Below, piece after piece: positions 27,920 through 37,017 of a stretch of 64,000 bases of DNA (its first letter is position 1; every line of letters starts with the position of its first letter). Below the pieces are notes generated by a model. That model did no database searches. It was given only the letters and a program-made list of their open reading frames with translations, and was not told where the DNA came from. The stretch is from NCBI RefSeq assembly GCF_000478585.1, contig NZ_ARWI01000001.1, forward strand, positions 1,798,001 through 1,862,000, given 5' to 3'. Origin of the DNA: Thiomicrorhabdus sp. Kp2 (GTDB lineage Bacteria > Pseudomonadota > Gammaproteobacteria > Thiomicrospirales > Thiomicrospiraceae). The position numbers were made by a program, and so were the translations under genes.

Positions 27920-28603
27920 ATGAAAGTGAAGCAGGTTGTCTATGTTGTTTTAGGCTTTATTTTGGTTGTAGGGACAGCTTATTGGACAGTTAACTATTTA
28001 GTGCCTGCTAATCAATCTGAAATACCTGTTGAGAATTCTTCTATTGTAAATCCTGAATATTCAGATGCCCAGGATAATTACAGACTGAATTCAGAGGGTA
28101 TAACCAGGCCTGGTAATATGAATGATCAGGTATCGAATCCCCCCGTGTTCAATGATGATGAATCTCAGTTAACTGAGGGAAAAGAGAATCAAGATAGCAC
28201 GCAAGAGTTTAGTGACCTAAAGCCACAAGAAGATCTAGCCGTTCAGCCAGCAATGACCCGTGAAAAAAATGCAGTGGATTCCGTTTCAGCTGAAGAACAA
28301 AAGCGAGCTAAGTTAAATATTATTCGCGATGAGTTAAAAAAAATAGCCTCAGGCGACCCTCAGAGTGTCGACTTTAATAAGTTGGATGCTTTGCTGCTTG
28401 AGTTACAAGAAATGGGTGATGCAAATGGTGTTGTTGGAGGTGTAAGCATTCCTCAATTAAGAAAAATCATTGCTCAATCCAACAAAATCATTGAGACCTC
28501 GCAGAACAAAGGGTTATTGCCTGGTGAAGACAAAAACGAAAAATTAAAAGAAGAAGTGCAAACATTGCAAGACCTCCAGCAGGGGGTTGTACCGAATGAG
28601 TAG
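27920..28603 (+). CDS. Unrecognised membrane-anchored protein of pilus locus
   Basis: 227 residues that I do not recognise. One N-terminal membrane helix (about 5-27) is followed by a long acidic, Asn/Gln/Pro-rich linker (about 30-120). A charged helical part (about 125-227) follows, including KRAKLNIIRDELKKIASG and LDALLLELQEMG. It ends in a four-nucleotide overlap with the next pseudopilin gene, so the two are translationally coupled. A palindrome copy AACCAGGCCTGGTAA (28102-28116) is translated within the linker as T-R-P-G. It could be an assembly or scaffold factor. Confidence 0.75.
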   Translation: MKVKQVVYVVLGFILVVGTAYWTVNYLVPANQSEIPVENSSIVNPEYSDAQDNYRLNSEGITRPGNMNDQVSNPPVFNDDESQLTEGKENQDSTQEFSDLKPQEDLAVQPAMTREKNAVDSVSAEEQKRAKLNIIRDELKKIASGDPQSVDFNKLDALLLELQEMGDANGVVGGVSIPQLRKIIAQSNKIIETSQNKGLLPGEDKNEKLKEEVQTLQDLQQGVVPNE

Positions 28604-29360
28604 TCTTCTTAAAGAAATTGATTCTCACGTTAGAGGATTTTCTTTAATTGAACTTTCAGTGGCGTTGGTGATTATTGGGGTGATATCGGTGGCGACCTTA
28701 CAAGTTTATAACTCGGCAAATACCTACAAAAATCAGGCAATGGCGAATAAAGGCCTGTTGCAAGCACAAGAAGCAGTGGTTTTTTTTGCACAAGCTAATT
28801 TCCGTCTTCCATGTCCAGACATAAATGGTGATGGTTATGAAGATTGTTCAGGTGGTTATAAGACAGGCCAGTTGCCTTTTTATACGATTGGACTTCCAGT
28901 CAGTAGTCAGGTTTCTGATGCCGATATTGGTTATCAAAACCTTATTTATGGGGTTTTTAGAGATTCCGTCAATGATGCCGAGCTAACCGTTTTAACAGAA
29001 CGAACTGGAGACAGTTTAGGTGATGCTGATTATCAAAACATTGATGATTTAAAAAAAGCATTATCGAATGCTAGTTTGCTCGCCATCAGTGTTAATCAAC
29101 CTTTTATAACAGGCAACAATGATACTTCTGGTAGTGAGGATTGCTTAACGAATAGGGTGGCTAATGGGGCTTTTTGGTTAGCTTCGTCCAGTGTTGAAGA
29201 CGCTGATGGTGATGGCAATCCTTTTGATGGTGTGAATGCGTTTTTAAAGCATGATGGAAGCGGTTCTCTTTGTTTCGCAGCACCTTCGAGAAGACAAGAT
29301 GCGAATTATGTAGATAGGGTTTCAGGTTTGGCCTTTAACGAATTAATAGGCTTACTTTAA
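28596..29360 (+). CDS. Minor pseudopilin of the RLPCPD / DxNxDGxExC family
   Basis: 254 residues from ATG 28596 (ATGA overlap with the preceding stop); the in-frame TTG 28587 is rejected. Leader MSSLLKEIDSHVRG, then FSLIELSVALVIIGVISVA with Glu+5. After the helix comes FRLPCPDINGDGYEDCSGG, a Cys-flanked Asp/Asn-rich loop resembling a calcium site, then LPFYTIGLP and IYGVFRD. A second part contains DADGDGNPFDGVN and ends near FNELIGLL. It is homologous to the genes at 37018, 39342 and 40517 but lacks their long C-terminal extension. Confidence 0.82.
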   Translation: MSSLLKEIDSHVRGFSLIELSVALVIIGVISVATLQVYNSANTYKNQAMANKGLLQAQEAVVFFAQANFRLPCPDINGDGYEDCSGGYKTGQLPFYTIGLPVSSQVSDADIGYQNLIYGVFRDSVNDAELTVLTERTGDSLGDADYQNIDDLKKALSNASLLAISVNQPFITGNNDTSGSEDCLTNRVANGAFWLASSSVEDADGDGNPFDGVNAFLKHDGSGSLCFAAPSRRQDANYVDRVSGLAFNELIGLL

Positions 29361-29391
29361 ACGGGTTTTTGAATGAATAATTATCAAAAGA

Positions 29392-31149
29392 ATGGGTTAT
29401 AAGATGCGTACTAAAAATCATACTTATGTTCAAATCGTGTCACTTGCTATGAGTGGTGCATTATTGGCGGGGTGTTCAACGGCTCACGTCTCCCAAAACA
29501 ATATTGATAATATCAAGGAAGTCGATAATCAATCTCATGAATTGATGACGACGCGTATTAATCAAGAGTCCAAAAAGTTTATGGACGAAAGCCAAAGCCT
29601 TTATAAAAAAATTCAAAACATCCCCAAAGTAGAACCTGAAGTCGTTGCTGTAGAGCCTGAGTTCAACCCTTTAGATGCGGTGAAAATTAGTGTAAATGTC
29701 AACAATGGAGACGTACAGTCGGTATTGCATGCCATTTCTGATCAAGCAGGCATGAGCTTATTGATGGATCCTCAGTTGTCGGAGCTCAAGCGCAAAATCA
29801 GTATGCATCTAAAAAATGTACCAGCCAGCCTTGTCTTTAACCAGGTCATGGAGCTCTTAGACTTTGATGGTCAAGTGAAAGGTAATGTCTTGATTGTGAG
29901 ACCTTATCGTGAAAAAGTGTATGAGCTGAACTTCTTACAGACTTCTACCAGTATTGACTACAGCATGGGTGGAGATGTCTTTGGTGCTAATACCAACTCG
30001 AATGGAAGTGGCGGTAGTAGTGGTGGTAATAAACCAATGACAGGTTCTTTAGCATTTAAAGGGACTGGCGCAACCCAAAGCAATCCATATAGTCAGTTAA
30101 GTGAAACTTTAGAAGACATTTTAGGTAGAAAAAAAGCCAATGAACAAGAGAGTGTGATTCCTGGTGTAACCAACCAAGCTCCAAATATGATGGGGCGTCT
30201 TCCTATGCCAATCAAAGAAACCCCAAAAGGGTTTCAACCTGTTTATTCTCTCAATGAGATGACAGGCACTTTATATCTAAAGGCCAAACCGTCACAAGTG
30301 GAGGCGGTTGATCAACTCATTTCACAATATAAATCGGTATTGTCAAGACAGGTACTGATTGAAGCGCAATTGCTTGATGTCCGTCTAGGAGATGGTAATC
30401 AGTATGGAGTTGATTGGAATAAACTTGGCCAAGATATTGCCTATAACTATGGTGCAGGTTCAGTTGATTTAGGCGGTGTGACCGATACGTTAAGCGGAAC
30501 AGGAAATCAGATTCGCTCAATTACTATTCCTTCTAACTCTTATGGCGTAGATGGCGCTACCAACCTAAAACTGGTGCATTCAGCTAATACCTTCTCAGTA
30601 GCGATGCAAGCCTTACAGCAGTTTGGTAGCTTAAGAGTACTATCGAATCCAAGTATCCGCGCTAAAAATGCTCGTCCAGCCTTTATTAGTGTAGGACGTA
30701 ATTCTCAGTATATTTCTGAAAGTACCTCCACTGTAAATAACGTGGGCGGTTCTTTAACCACAACCAGTGATGTATCAACCAGCTCGGTGTTTGATGGCAT
30801 CATTTTAGGATTCGAACCCTTTATTGATTCTGATGGAAAAATCAGTCTAACCATTCACCCTATGCAGTCGAATGTGGATAAAGCAAGTATGGCATTAGTG
30901 GATGTAGGAAACGGTACCAAAATCACCTTACCCGTAATTGATTTTAAAGGCTTAACCACATCGCTTAGTCTTAAAGATGGCGACACGGTTATTTTAGGTG
31001 GCTTAATGGATGAAGTGGCAACAGATTCAGGTGAGGGGGTGCCAGGGTTGAATGAAATTCCTGGAATCGGCGCGCTATTTGGTGGTAACCGTCTGCATGA
31101 TAAGGAGACTAGAGAGTTGGTTATGGTTTTACGTGTAACGATTCTCTAG
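29392..31149 (+). CDS. MshL/PulD-type lipoprotein secretin
   Basis: 585 residues. The N-terminus has a lipobox, SGALLAGC, with the acylated Cys at about 28; ATG 29404 is an alternative start that shortens only the signal. An STN/N0 domain follows at about 98-165 (VNNGDVQSVLHAISDQAGMSLLMDP). A Gly/Ser/Asn linker is near 200-225. The secretin core (about 320-585) contains VLSNPSIRAKNARPAFISVG, DGDTVILGGLMDE and VPGLNEIPGIGALFG. The MSHA-type secretin MshL is also an N-terminally lipidated type. It forms the outer-membrane pore of the pilus locus and is distinct from gspD upstream. Confidence 0.9.
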   Translation: MGYKMRTKNHTYVQIVSLAMSGALLAGCSTAHVSQNNIDNIKEVDNQSHELMTTRINQESKKFMDESQSLYKKIQNIPKVEPEVVAVEPEFNPLDAVKISVNVNNGDVQSVLHAISDQAGMSLLMDPQLSELKRKISMHLKNVPASLVFNQVMELLDFDGQVKGNVLIVRPYREKVYELNFLQTSTSIDYSMGGDVFGANTNSNGSGGSSGGNKPMTGSLAFKGTGATQSNPYSQLSETLEDILGRKKANEQESVIPGVTNQAPNMMGRLPMPIKETPKGFQPVYSLNEMTGTLYLKAKPSQVEAVDQLISQYKSVLSRQVLIEAQLLDVRLGDGNQYGVDWNKLGQDIAYNYGAGSVDLGGVTDTLSGTGNQIRSITIPSNSYGVDGATNLKLVHSANTFSVAMQALQQFGSLRVLSNPSIRAKNARPAFISVGRNSQYISESTSTVNNVGGSLTTTSDVSTSSVFDGIILGFEPFIDSDGKISLTIHPMQSNVDKASMALVDVGNGTKITLPVIDFKGLTTSLSLKDGDTVILGGLMDEVATDSGEGVPGLNEIPGIGALFGGNRLHDKETRELVMVLRVTIL

Positions 31150-31155
31150 AGGATT

Positions 31156-32442
31156 ATGAGCTTAATTTATAACTCATTAAAGCAACATGAAAAAAAGAGT
31201 GATTCACCGCCAAAAATGAATCCAATTAGTCAAAGAATGCAAGCTTTAGAAGAGCCGTCTTTTTCTAAAACTTTTTTTTGGCTACTCGTTTCAGGTGCCG
31301 TTCTAGCGGTTATTCTCGGTTTGTTTATTTTGCAAAACTACTGGGGCTACCAAGCTAAAGACGAGTATGTGAATAGTGTTAACCATCTGGTATTGGCGAG
31401 CAAACCACAGGAAGGTGTTGTGGCAACAGAAGAACCGTTATCGGTTCAAACTGAGTCAGTCATGTTAACTGAGATTGAGGATGAGAACGCTATAAACGGT
31501 GTCGTTATTAATGATGCTACAGCTACAAATCTTGTGGCTACGGTAGATAAAAAATTAACGATACAAAAGCCAGATTTGGCTCCTGTACCAGAAGAACGCA
31601 ATGAGCATAAAGCGAAGCCGCATACTGAGAAATGGCCTGTTTTAGAGAGTTTAAAACAACAAAACATCAAAGCTCAGGCGGAGGTGACTGAAGAAAATTC
31701 AATTACAACCTCCTTTGTTAAAAGTGATGAAACTGTACAAGCACATTTAATTGTAGAGGTGGATAGGACTCCTGAAACCAACCTAGATGCAGAAAAGAAA
31801 ACGGTTCAATTAACGGTAATTCAGCCACTAGAGAAAAGCTCTGATGTTAAAAAAGTTCGTCAAGAGGTTTCTCAAAAAGAGGATCAAACAATAGAGAAAG
31901 AGTCTGCTATTGCCGTGAAACAAGCTCAAATAATTGAGGTAAAACCTCGTAGTGTAGTCGCGACTAAACTAGTCAAAACACCTAGACCCGTTGTAAATAA
32001 AACCACTGAAAGAACCGTTGGTTCTAAAAGTGTGGATGCTCCACTTCTAGCCAATAAAAATACCATTGAATATTTTATGGCTGTCAAAACCAAAGTGGCA
32101 GAGATTAAACAATCGATTCGTTTTAACAATGAGAAAGAGGTGCAAGCTAATTTAAATGAGCTTGGGCTGTTGTCAGGTAAAGAGAGCGTTATTTATCAAA
32201 GAATGGATGGTTATGCATCATTAAAAAATCAACGTTATCAAGAGGCTGCAAATAGTTACCAAAAATTGTTAAACCAAAAGCCTGAAGACATGGAGGCGAA
32301 TATGAATCTAGTTATTGCATTAGCCGAATTAGGTGATCAGAAAACCGCTAAACAACAATTGAATCGGTTAGATTCCTTGTACCCCGAATCAAGCCAGTTA
32401 AAACACTATAAAAAAATGATTCACGCTAAATATGGATATTAG
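31156..32442 (+). CDS. MshN/GspB-like membrane protein with TPR region
   Basis: 428 residues. It begins MSLIYNSLKQHEKK, similar to the short cytoplasmic start of GspB and MshN proteins. One membrane helix lies at about 37-60, and a long charged Lys/Glu/Val-rich linker at about 65-310. A C-terminal TPR-like region (about 350-425) includes RYQEAANSYQKLLNQKPEDMEANMNL. It overlaps the ATPase gene at 32432 by 11 nt. GspB and ExeA partners are known to work together in placing secretins through the cell wall; I infer the same here. Confidence 0.72.
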   Translation: MSLIYNSLKQHEKKSDSPPKMNPISQRMQALEEPSFSKTFFWLLVSGAVLAVILGLFILQNYWGYQAKDEYVNSVNHLVLASKPQEGVVATEEPLSVQTESVMLTEIEDENAINGVVINDATATNLVATVDKKLTIQKPDLAPVPEERNEHKAKPHTEKWPVLESLKQQNIKAQAEVTEENSITTSFVKSDETVQAHLIVEVDRTPETNLDAEKKTVQLTVIQPLEKSSDVKKVRQEVSQKEDQTIEKESAIAVKQAQIIEVKPRSVVATKLVKTPRPVVNKTTERTVGSKSVDAPLLANKNTIEYFMAVKTKVAEIKQSIRFNNEKEVQANLNELGLLSGKESVIYQRMDGYASLKNQRYQEAANSYQKLLNQKPEDMEANMNLVIALAELGDQKTAKQQLNRLDSLYPESSQLKHYKKMIHAKYGY

Positions 32443-34045
32443 TTTAGCCATACCTAATGAAGGCATGTTTGATCGCATAGGTCTTACAGAATCTCCTTTT
32501 CCTGTAACACCTGATGCAAGTCATTACTTTTGTTCGCAAAGGCTAGAGTCACATGTTCTTGAACTGATGCACTGCATTCATATGCGTAAAGGTTTCTTAC
32601 TGTTCACCGCAGACGTTGGCCTTGGTAAAAGCACATTAAGTCGTTATTTGATTAACAACTTGGAAGAGCAATATACCGATGTTTCCTTGGTGTTGAATAC
32701 CTTTTTACAGGGCGTAGAACTATTAAAAGCCATTAATGATGATTTTGGCCTCAAAGTTGAAGGAGGGGTAAAAGCTCAGTTAGATGGGTTAAATCATTTT
32801 TTACTAGAGCAGTATCAGCAGCAACGAAATTGTTTAATTATTATTGATGACGCACAAAATTTAAGTACGGAAAGTTTGGAGATGATTCGTCTTATTTCAA
32901 ACTTTGAAGTCAGTACAGATAAGCTAGTACAAATTTTATTGATTGCGCAACCAGAGATAATGTTGACGCTAAATTTACCGAAAATTAGGCAGCTAAAAAG
33001 TCGCATTGCGCTCCATATCGAGCTGGCTCCATTTACGGAACAGGAGGTGTTGGATTATGTCTATTTTCGGCTTGATAGTGCAGGTAACCACTATCACGTT
33101 CAATTAACAAAAAAAGCAGGACAGAAGCTCCATAAGTTGAGTAAAGGCTATCCAAGACGCATTAATTTAATTATGGATAGAGTCTTATATGCATTATTAG
33201 TGGATGCAACGACTGTCGTGAATGACAAGCTTATTGTCTTAGCCAATAACGATATTGAGCAAACAGAGTATATGCGTGGTGTACAACAGGCTCAGGCCAA
33301 TACCCAGCGTTATCAAAGTTTGGTAGCAAGTTTTATTGGCTTATTAGCTGTTGGCCTAGCGGTTTGGCAATTTGCCCCCGATAGCTGGATAAATAAGTTG
33401 AATATACAGCAGATTGTTGCAGAGTCTCAAGCTAGTCTCGCATTAGAAGACACTGTGATGACCAAGGTAACGGTAAGTGAAAAGCGGGTTGATACGGTTG
33501 AGGAAAATCAAACGGATAAAGTGGTATTTAAAGAGTTACCAGGCCTGGTAAAAGAGGAAGTTTCAAAACCATTAGAGCTACCCAAAAATACCGAGTTAAT
33601 GCATTTCTTAAAAGACTATGGTGTGAGAGATGATTCAAGAGAGCTGGATATCGCTCTTGAACAAGAAAATTGGCTTTTATTTCAAAAAAAAATAGCGGAG
33701 CAGGGCTGGCAGGTTTTAATGAATGATAAGCCTTTTATTGAACCTCCTAGAAGCGTATTGGAATTAGTGTTAAAAGACAAAAAACAGCGTTGGTTGATGC
33801 TTTGGAAGCCCAAGTTACGATTTGATAAATACCATTTTGGTCTGAAGTCTTCACAAGTGGCAATATTGCAGAAACTGCTTAAACAACAAGGTTTTTTTAA
33901 GGATATGGAAGATGCAACGGTTGGGTCAAAAACCATGTATGCCGTTGCCAATTTTCAACGTTCTCTCGGTATTGAGCCAACGGGTAAAGCTGACCCGTTA
34001 ACATTGTATTTTTTAACTCAGGATAATCGTGCATTTGTTATGTAG
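32432..34045 (+). CDS. ExeA/MshM-like ATPase with C-terminal peptidoglycan-binding domain
   Basis: 537 residues. The AAA domain (about 15-270) opens with the family-type FGLTESPF-like start (IGLTESPFPVTPD). It has Walker A ADVGLGKST at about 60-68 (first Gly replaced by Ala), Walker B LIIIDDAQN near 134-142, and a SKGYPRRIN sensor segment. One membrane helix lies near 294-314. The periplasmic part ends in a PG_binding_1-like domain (about 470-535; SSQVAILQKLLKQQGFF, then ATVGSKTMYAVANFQRS). This is the full ExeA architecture, longer than MshM. It holds a perfect 16-bp TTACCAGGCCTGGTAA (33536-33551) read L-P-G-L-V. Confidence 0.85.
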   Translation: MDISLAIPNEGMFDRIGLTESPFPVTPDASHYFCSQRLESHVLELMHCIHMRKGFLLFTADVGLGKSTLSRYLINNLEEQYTDVSLVLNTFLQGVELLKAINDDFGLKVEGGVKAQLDGLNHFLLEQYQQQRNCLIIIDDAQNLSTESLEMIRLISNFEVSTDKLVQILLIAQPEIMLTLNLPKIRQLKSRIALHIELAPFTEQEVLDYVYFRLDSAGNHYHVQLTKKAGQKLHKLSKGYPRRINLIMDRVLYALLVDATTVVNDKLIVLANNDIEQTEYMRGVQQAQANTQRYQSLVASFIGLLAVGLAVWQFAPDSWINKLNIQQIVAESQASLALEDTVMTKVTVSEKRVDTVEENQTDKVVFKELPGLVKEEVSKPLELPKNTELMHFLKDYGVRDDSRELDIALEQENWLLFQKKIAEQGWQVLMNDKPFIEPPRSVLELVLKDKKQRWLMLWKPKLRFDKYHFGLKSSQVAILQKLLKQQGFFKDMEDATVGSKTMYAVANFQRSLGIEPTGKADPLTLYFLTQDNRAFVM

Positions 34046-34077
34046 ATTGTTCTAAATAAAACAGAAAGCTGGTCACT

Positions 34078-35760
34078 ATGTCAGAAGAGATAAATACACA
34101 AGTTGTTCGATTAGGCGAATCATTGCTCAATGCCGAGTTAATGAATCAAAATCAGATGGAGTTTGCATTACAAAAGCAAGCCGTTACTGGTGAACGTTTA
34201 GGTGAATTACTGGTAAGACTAGGCATTGTTTCTGAGTATGACTTAGCAAAACATTTAGCCACGCAAACGAGCATCGAATTTGTTGATGTTGACAGCCTTT
34301 CTAAGCCTAGTGCCGATATTCTTAGACTGTTCAACCAAGAGTATTGTTTAAATAGAGGGTTCTTACCCTTGTTTAGAGAAGGCAATGAGCTTGTCGTTGT
34401 CATTGGTAATGCGAATATCCATGATGTGAAACAGGCGGTGACTCAACGTGCAGGCATAAATTGTAAAATCAAGCAGGGGGAGTTCAGTAAAGTCCTGCAA
34501 GCGATTCGTCACAACTATTTCTTTATTGATAACCCTGTAGACAAGCTTTTCTTAAAAGAAGTTTCAAAGATTGATAAAGATAAAGATCAAGTTCTTTCTC
34601 CAGATAACTTGATTCACTATTTACTGCATCTAGCTGTGCTTCAGCGCGCTACTGATATTCATATTCAGCCTGAACCAAAAAGTATTCATATCTCATTTCG
34701 TGTTGACGGTGTGTTGCAGCCTGTTTTTGCCATTCCTACAACCTTAAAACGTTTAGTTGCTGCCATTAAACGGTATGCCGATATGGATATTTCTGACCAG
34801 TTACGACCTCAAGATGGCAGTTTCTCAACCAATATTCTTTCTATGCCTTTTGATGTACGTGTCTCATCGCTGATTTCTGAATATGGAGAAAACGTGGTGA
34901 TGCGTCTATTACCAAGCGGAATGCATGTTAAAGGCTTAAATGAATTAGGTTTCTTTGAAGAGGATTTAGCTACTTTGAATAATATGTTTGTGCATCCGCA
35001 TGGCATCTTATTAATGACGGGGCCAACAGGCTCAGGTAAAAGTACGACATTACATGCAGGCCTGCGTTCAAAAGGTATGGTTGGTAAAAACATTCTTACG
35101 GTTGAAGATCCTATTGAATATAAGCTACCAACCATCTGTCAAACTCAAGTTAACCGCAAAGCAGGCTATGATTTTTCACACGCCATACGCCAATTTTTAA
35201 GACATGACCCTGACGTGATGCTCGTGGGCGAGATTCGTGACGCTGAAACAGCACACGCAGCTATTACCGCAGCTGAAACGGGGCATTTAGTTCTATCCAC
35301 ATTGCACGTCAATAGTGTCTTAGGGGTGATTTCTCGTTTACAAGCGTTAGATGTTCCTGTGCAAATGATTGCCGATTCATTAGTTGGGGTTGTTAATCAG
35401 CGCCTGGCTCGTCAAATATGTTCACACTGTAAAACAGAATATCAACCGAGCGATGAAGAGTTGGTCTATTTTCCACAAGCGTCTAAAGAAATTACGCTCT
35501 ATAGAGGTGAAGGCTGTTCACACTGTAAAGGCACAGGGTATTTTGGCCGTATTCCACTTTATGAAATTTTATATGTTGACGCTGAACTACAAGAGATGAT
35601 TGCATCAAATGCCAGCCGTACTGAGTTAATGAGAAAGTTAGAGTCCTCTGATTTTAAAACCATTGAAACCATGGCGATTCAACAAGTGTTACTCGGCAAT
35701 ACCACTTTGGCGGAAGTTACCCGTCTATTAGGAAATAGCTTAGAGCGAGTTGCGCCATGA
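34078..35760 (+). CDS. MshE/PilB-type pilus assembly ATPase
   Basis: 560 residues. An MshEN/T2SSE-N domain (about 5-140; RLGELLVRLGIVSEYDLAKHLA) is the type that in MshE binds cyclic di-GMP. The ATPase core has Walker A GPTGSGKSTT at about 315-324, the Walker B/Asp segment HDPDVMLVGEIRD, and the His-box segment TGHLVLSTLHVNSV. Two CxxC pairs lie near 447 (CSHC) and 480 (CSHC). It drives assembly of the locus pilins. It is clearly longer than gspE (12276) and distinct from it. It overlaps the platform gene by 4 nt. Confidence 0.9.
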   Translation: MSEEINTQVVRLGESLLNAELMNQNQMEFALQKQAVTGERLGELLVRLGIVSEYDLAKHLATQTSIEFVDVDSLSKPSADILRLFNQEYCLNRGFLPLFREGNELVVVIGNANIHDVKQAVTQRAGINCKIKQGEFSKVLQAIRHNYFFIDNPVDKLFLKEVSKIDKDKDQVLSPDNLIHYLLHLAVLQRATDIHIQPEPKSIHISFRVDGVLQPVFAIPTTLKRLVAAIKRYADMDISDQLRPQDGSFSTNILSMPFDVRVSSLISEYGENVVMRLLPSGMHVKGLNELGFFEEDLATLNNMFVHPHGILLMTGPTGSGKSTTLHAGLRSKGMVGKNILTVEDPIEYKLPTICQTQVNRKAGYDFSHAIRQFLRHDPDVMLVGEIRDAETAHAAITAAETGHLVLSTLHVNSVLGVISRLQALDVPVQMIADSLVGVVNQRLARQICSHCKTEYQPSDEELVYFPQASKEITLYRGEGCSHCKGTGYFGRIPLYEILYVDAELQEMIASNASRTELMRKLESSDFKTIETMAIQQVLLGNTTLAEVTRLLGNSLERVAP

Positions 35761-36995
35761 GATATTTTTACTTTCAAAGATTGTTAGATACAGGGCAGAT
35801 TGCCTCTGGCGTTGAAAAGCTGGCTTTTGCCAATGAAACATCGGCACAGTTTTATTTAGAACAGCGCTGGGGTGATGCGGTTATTGTTAAATTAGTCATG
35901 CTGCCGACGTGGTTAAATTGGCCATACGACTTTATTATGCGCCTTTTCAGGCCACAATTAAAACGTGAAGAAGTGGCAGATTTTTTCAGAAATATCGCCG
36001 TCATGTTGAGAAGCGGTATTCCCATGTTTACCGCCATTGAAGATATGGCATCGGATGACTCATCAATACCTGTACAGCGTGTTTCAAAAGACATTTTAGA
36101 AAACTTAAAAACGGGAGCCTCGTTTAGTGAAGGGGTGGAGCGCCATTCGGATATTGTGCCGCAAACCGTCATTCATTTAATTCGTATTGGGGAGAGTTCT
36201 GGTAACTTAGACCGCACCCTAATGGATGCCGCTGAGCACCTTAAACGAGTAGATAAAATTGTTCGAGATAGCAAACGGGCAATGATTTACCCAGCATTTG
36301 TTTTCTTTACCATTTTAGCGGCCGCCGTATTTTGGATTAGCTATGTGATTCCAAATATCAGTGACCTGTTTAAGCAGATGCGAGTAGAGCTACCAGCCAT
36401 AACAAAAATGGTTTTGGCTATTTCAGATAACATAGGTCAAAATTTGTTACTGTCGTTTATTATTTTAGTTCTGTTATTCGTTGCTTCAGTTTACGCCATC
36501 CGTAACAGTTATCGAGTGCGCTACCAGTTCCATCGATTATTGATGGCGTTACCCGTGAGTAGAGTACTGGTCAACTCGTCTGCTCTAGCTTTTATTACAG
36601 AGTATTTAAGCCTATTGATTTCCTCTGGTCTAAGTATGGTCGAAAGCCTAGATATCTTAGAGCGTTCTACTGAAAATGAAGTCTATCGAAAAAGTATTCA
36701 AAACATGCGTGATGGGGTTATTCGAGGTAACTCATTAAGTTCTGAAATGCGTCAGATAAAGATGTATCCAAGATTTGTGGTCAGAATGATTAGTGTAGGA
36801 GAAGAGACAGGACGTATTGATGAACAGTTGAGTTATCTAGCCGAAGAATATCGTCAACGCTTTGATCATATTGTGGCGTCCATCAGTGAAATTATTAAAC
36901 CTGTGGTTATGCTGATTGCAGGTGGCCTATTCCTACTTCTTATCATCGCTCTGTTCTTACCGATTTATCAATTGGTTAGTCAGGTAAACGGCTAA
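35757..36995 (+). CDS. MshG/PilC/GspF-type platform protein
   Basis: 412 residues with duplicated T2SSF domains: ADFFRNIAVMLRSGIPMFTAI near 70 and FITEYLSLLISSGLSMVESL near 275. Hydrophobic segments lie near 178-200, 225-245 and 378-402. It starts in an ATGA overlap with the assembly ATPase gene, the standard E-G pair of MSHA loci. Inner membrane. Confidence 0.9.
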   Translation: MRYFYFQRLLDTGQIASGVEKLAFANETSAQFYLEQRWGDAVIVKLVMLPTWLNWPYDFIMRLFRPQLKREEVADFFRNIAVMLRSGIPMFTAIEDMASDDSSIPVQRVSKDILENLKTGASFSEGVERHSDIVPQTVIHLIRIGESSGNLDRTLMDAAEHLKRVDKIVRDSKRAMIYPAFVFFTILAAAVFWISYVIPNISDLFKQMRVELPAITKMVLAISDNIGQNLLLSFIILVLLFVASVYAIRNSYRVRYQFHRLLMALPVSRVLVNSSALAFITEYLSLLISSGLSMVESLDILERSTENEVYRKSIQNMRDGVIRGNSLSSEMRQIKMYPRFVVRMISVGEETGRIDEQLSYLAEEYRQRFDHIVASISEIIKPVVMLIAGGLFLLLIIALFLPIYQLVSQVNG

Positions 36996-37017
36996 GTTTG
37001 GTTGAGAGGGCGATGCG

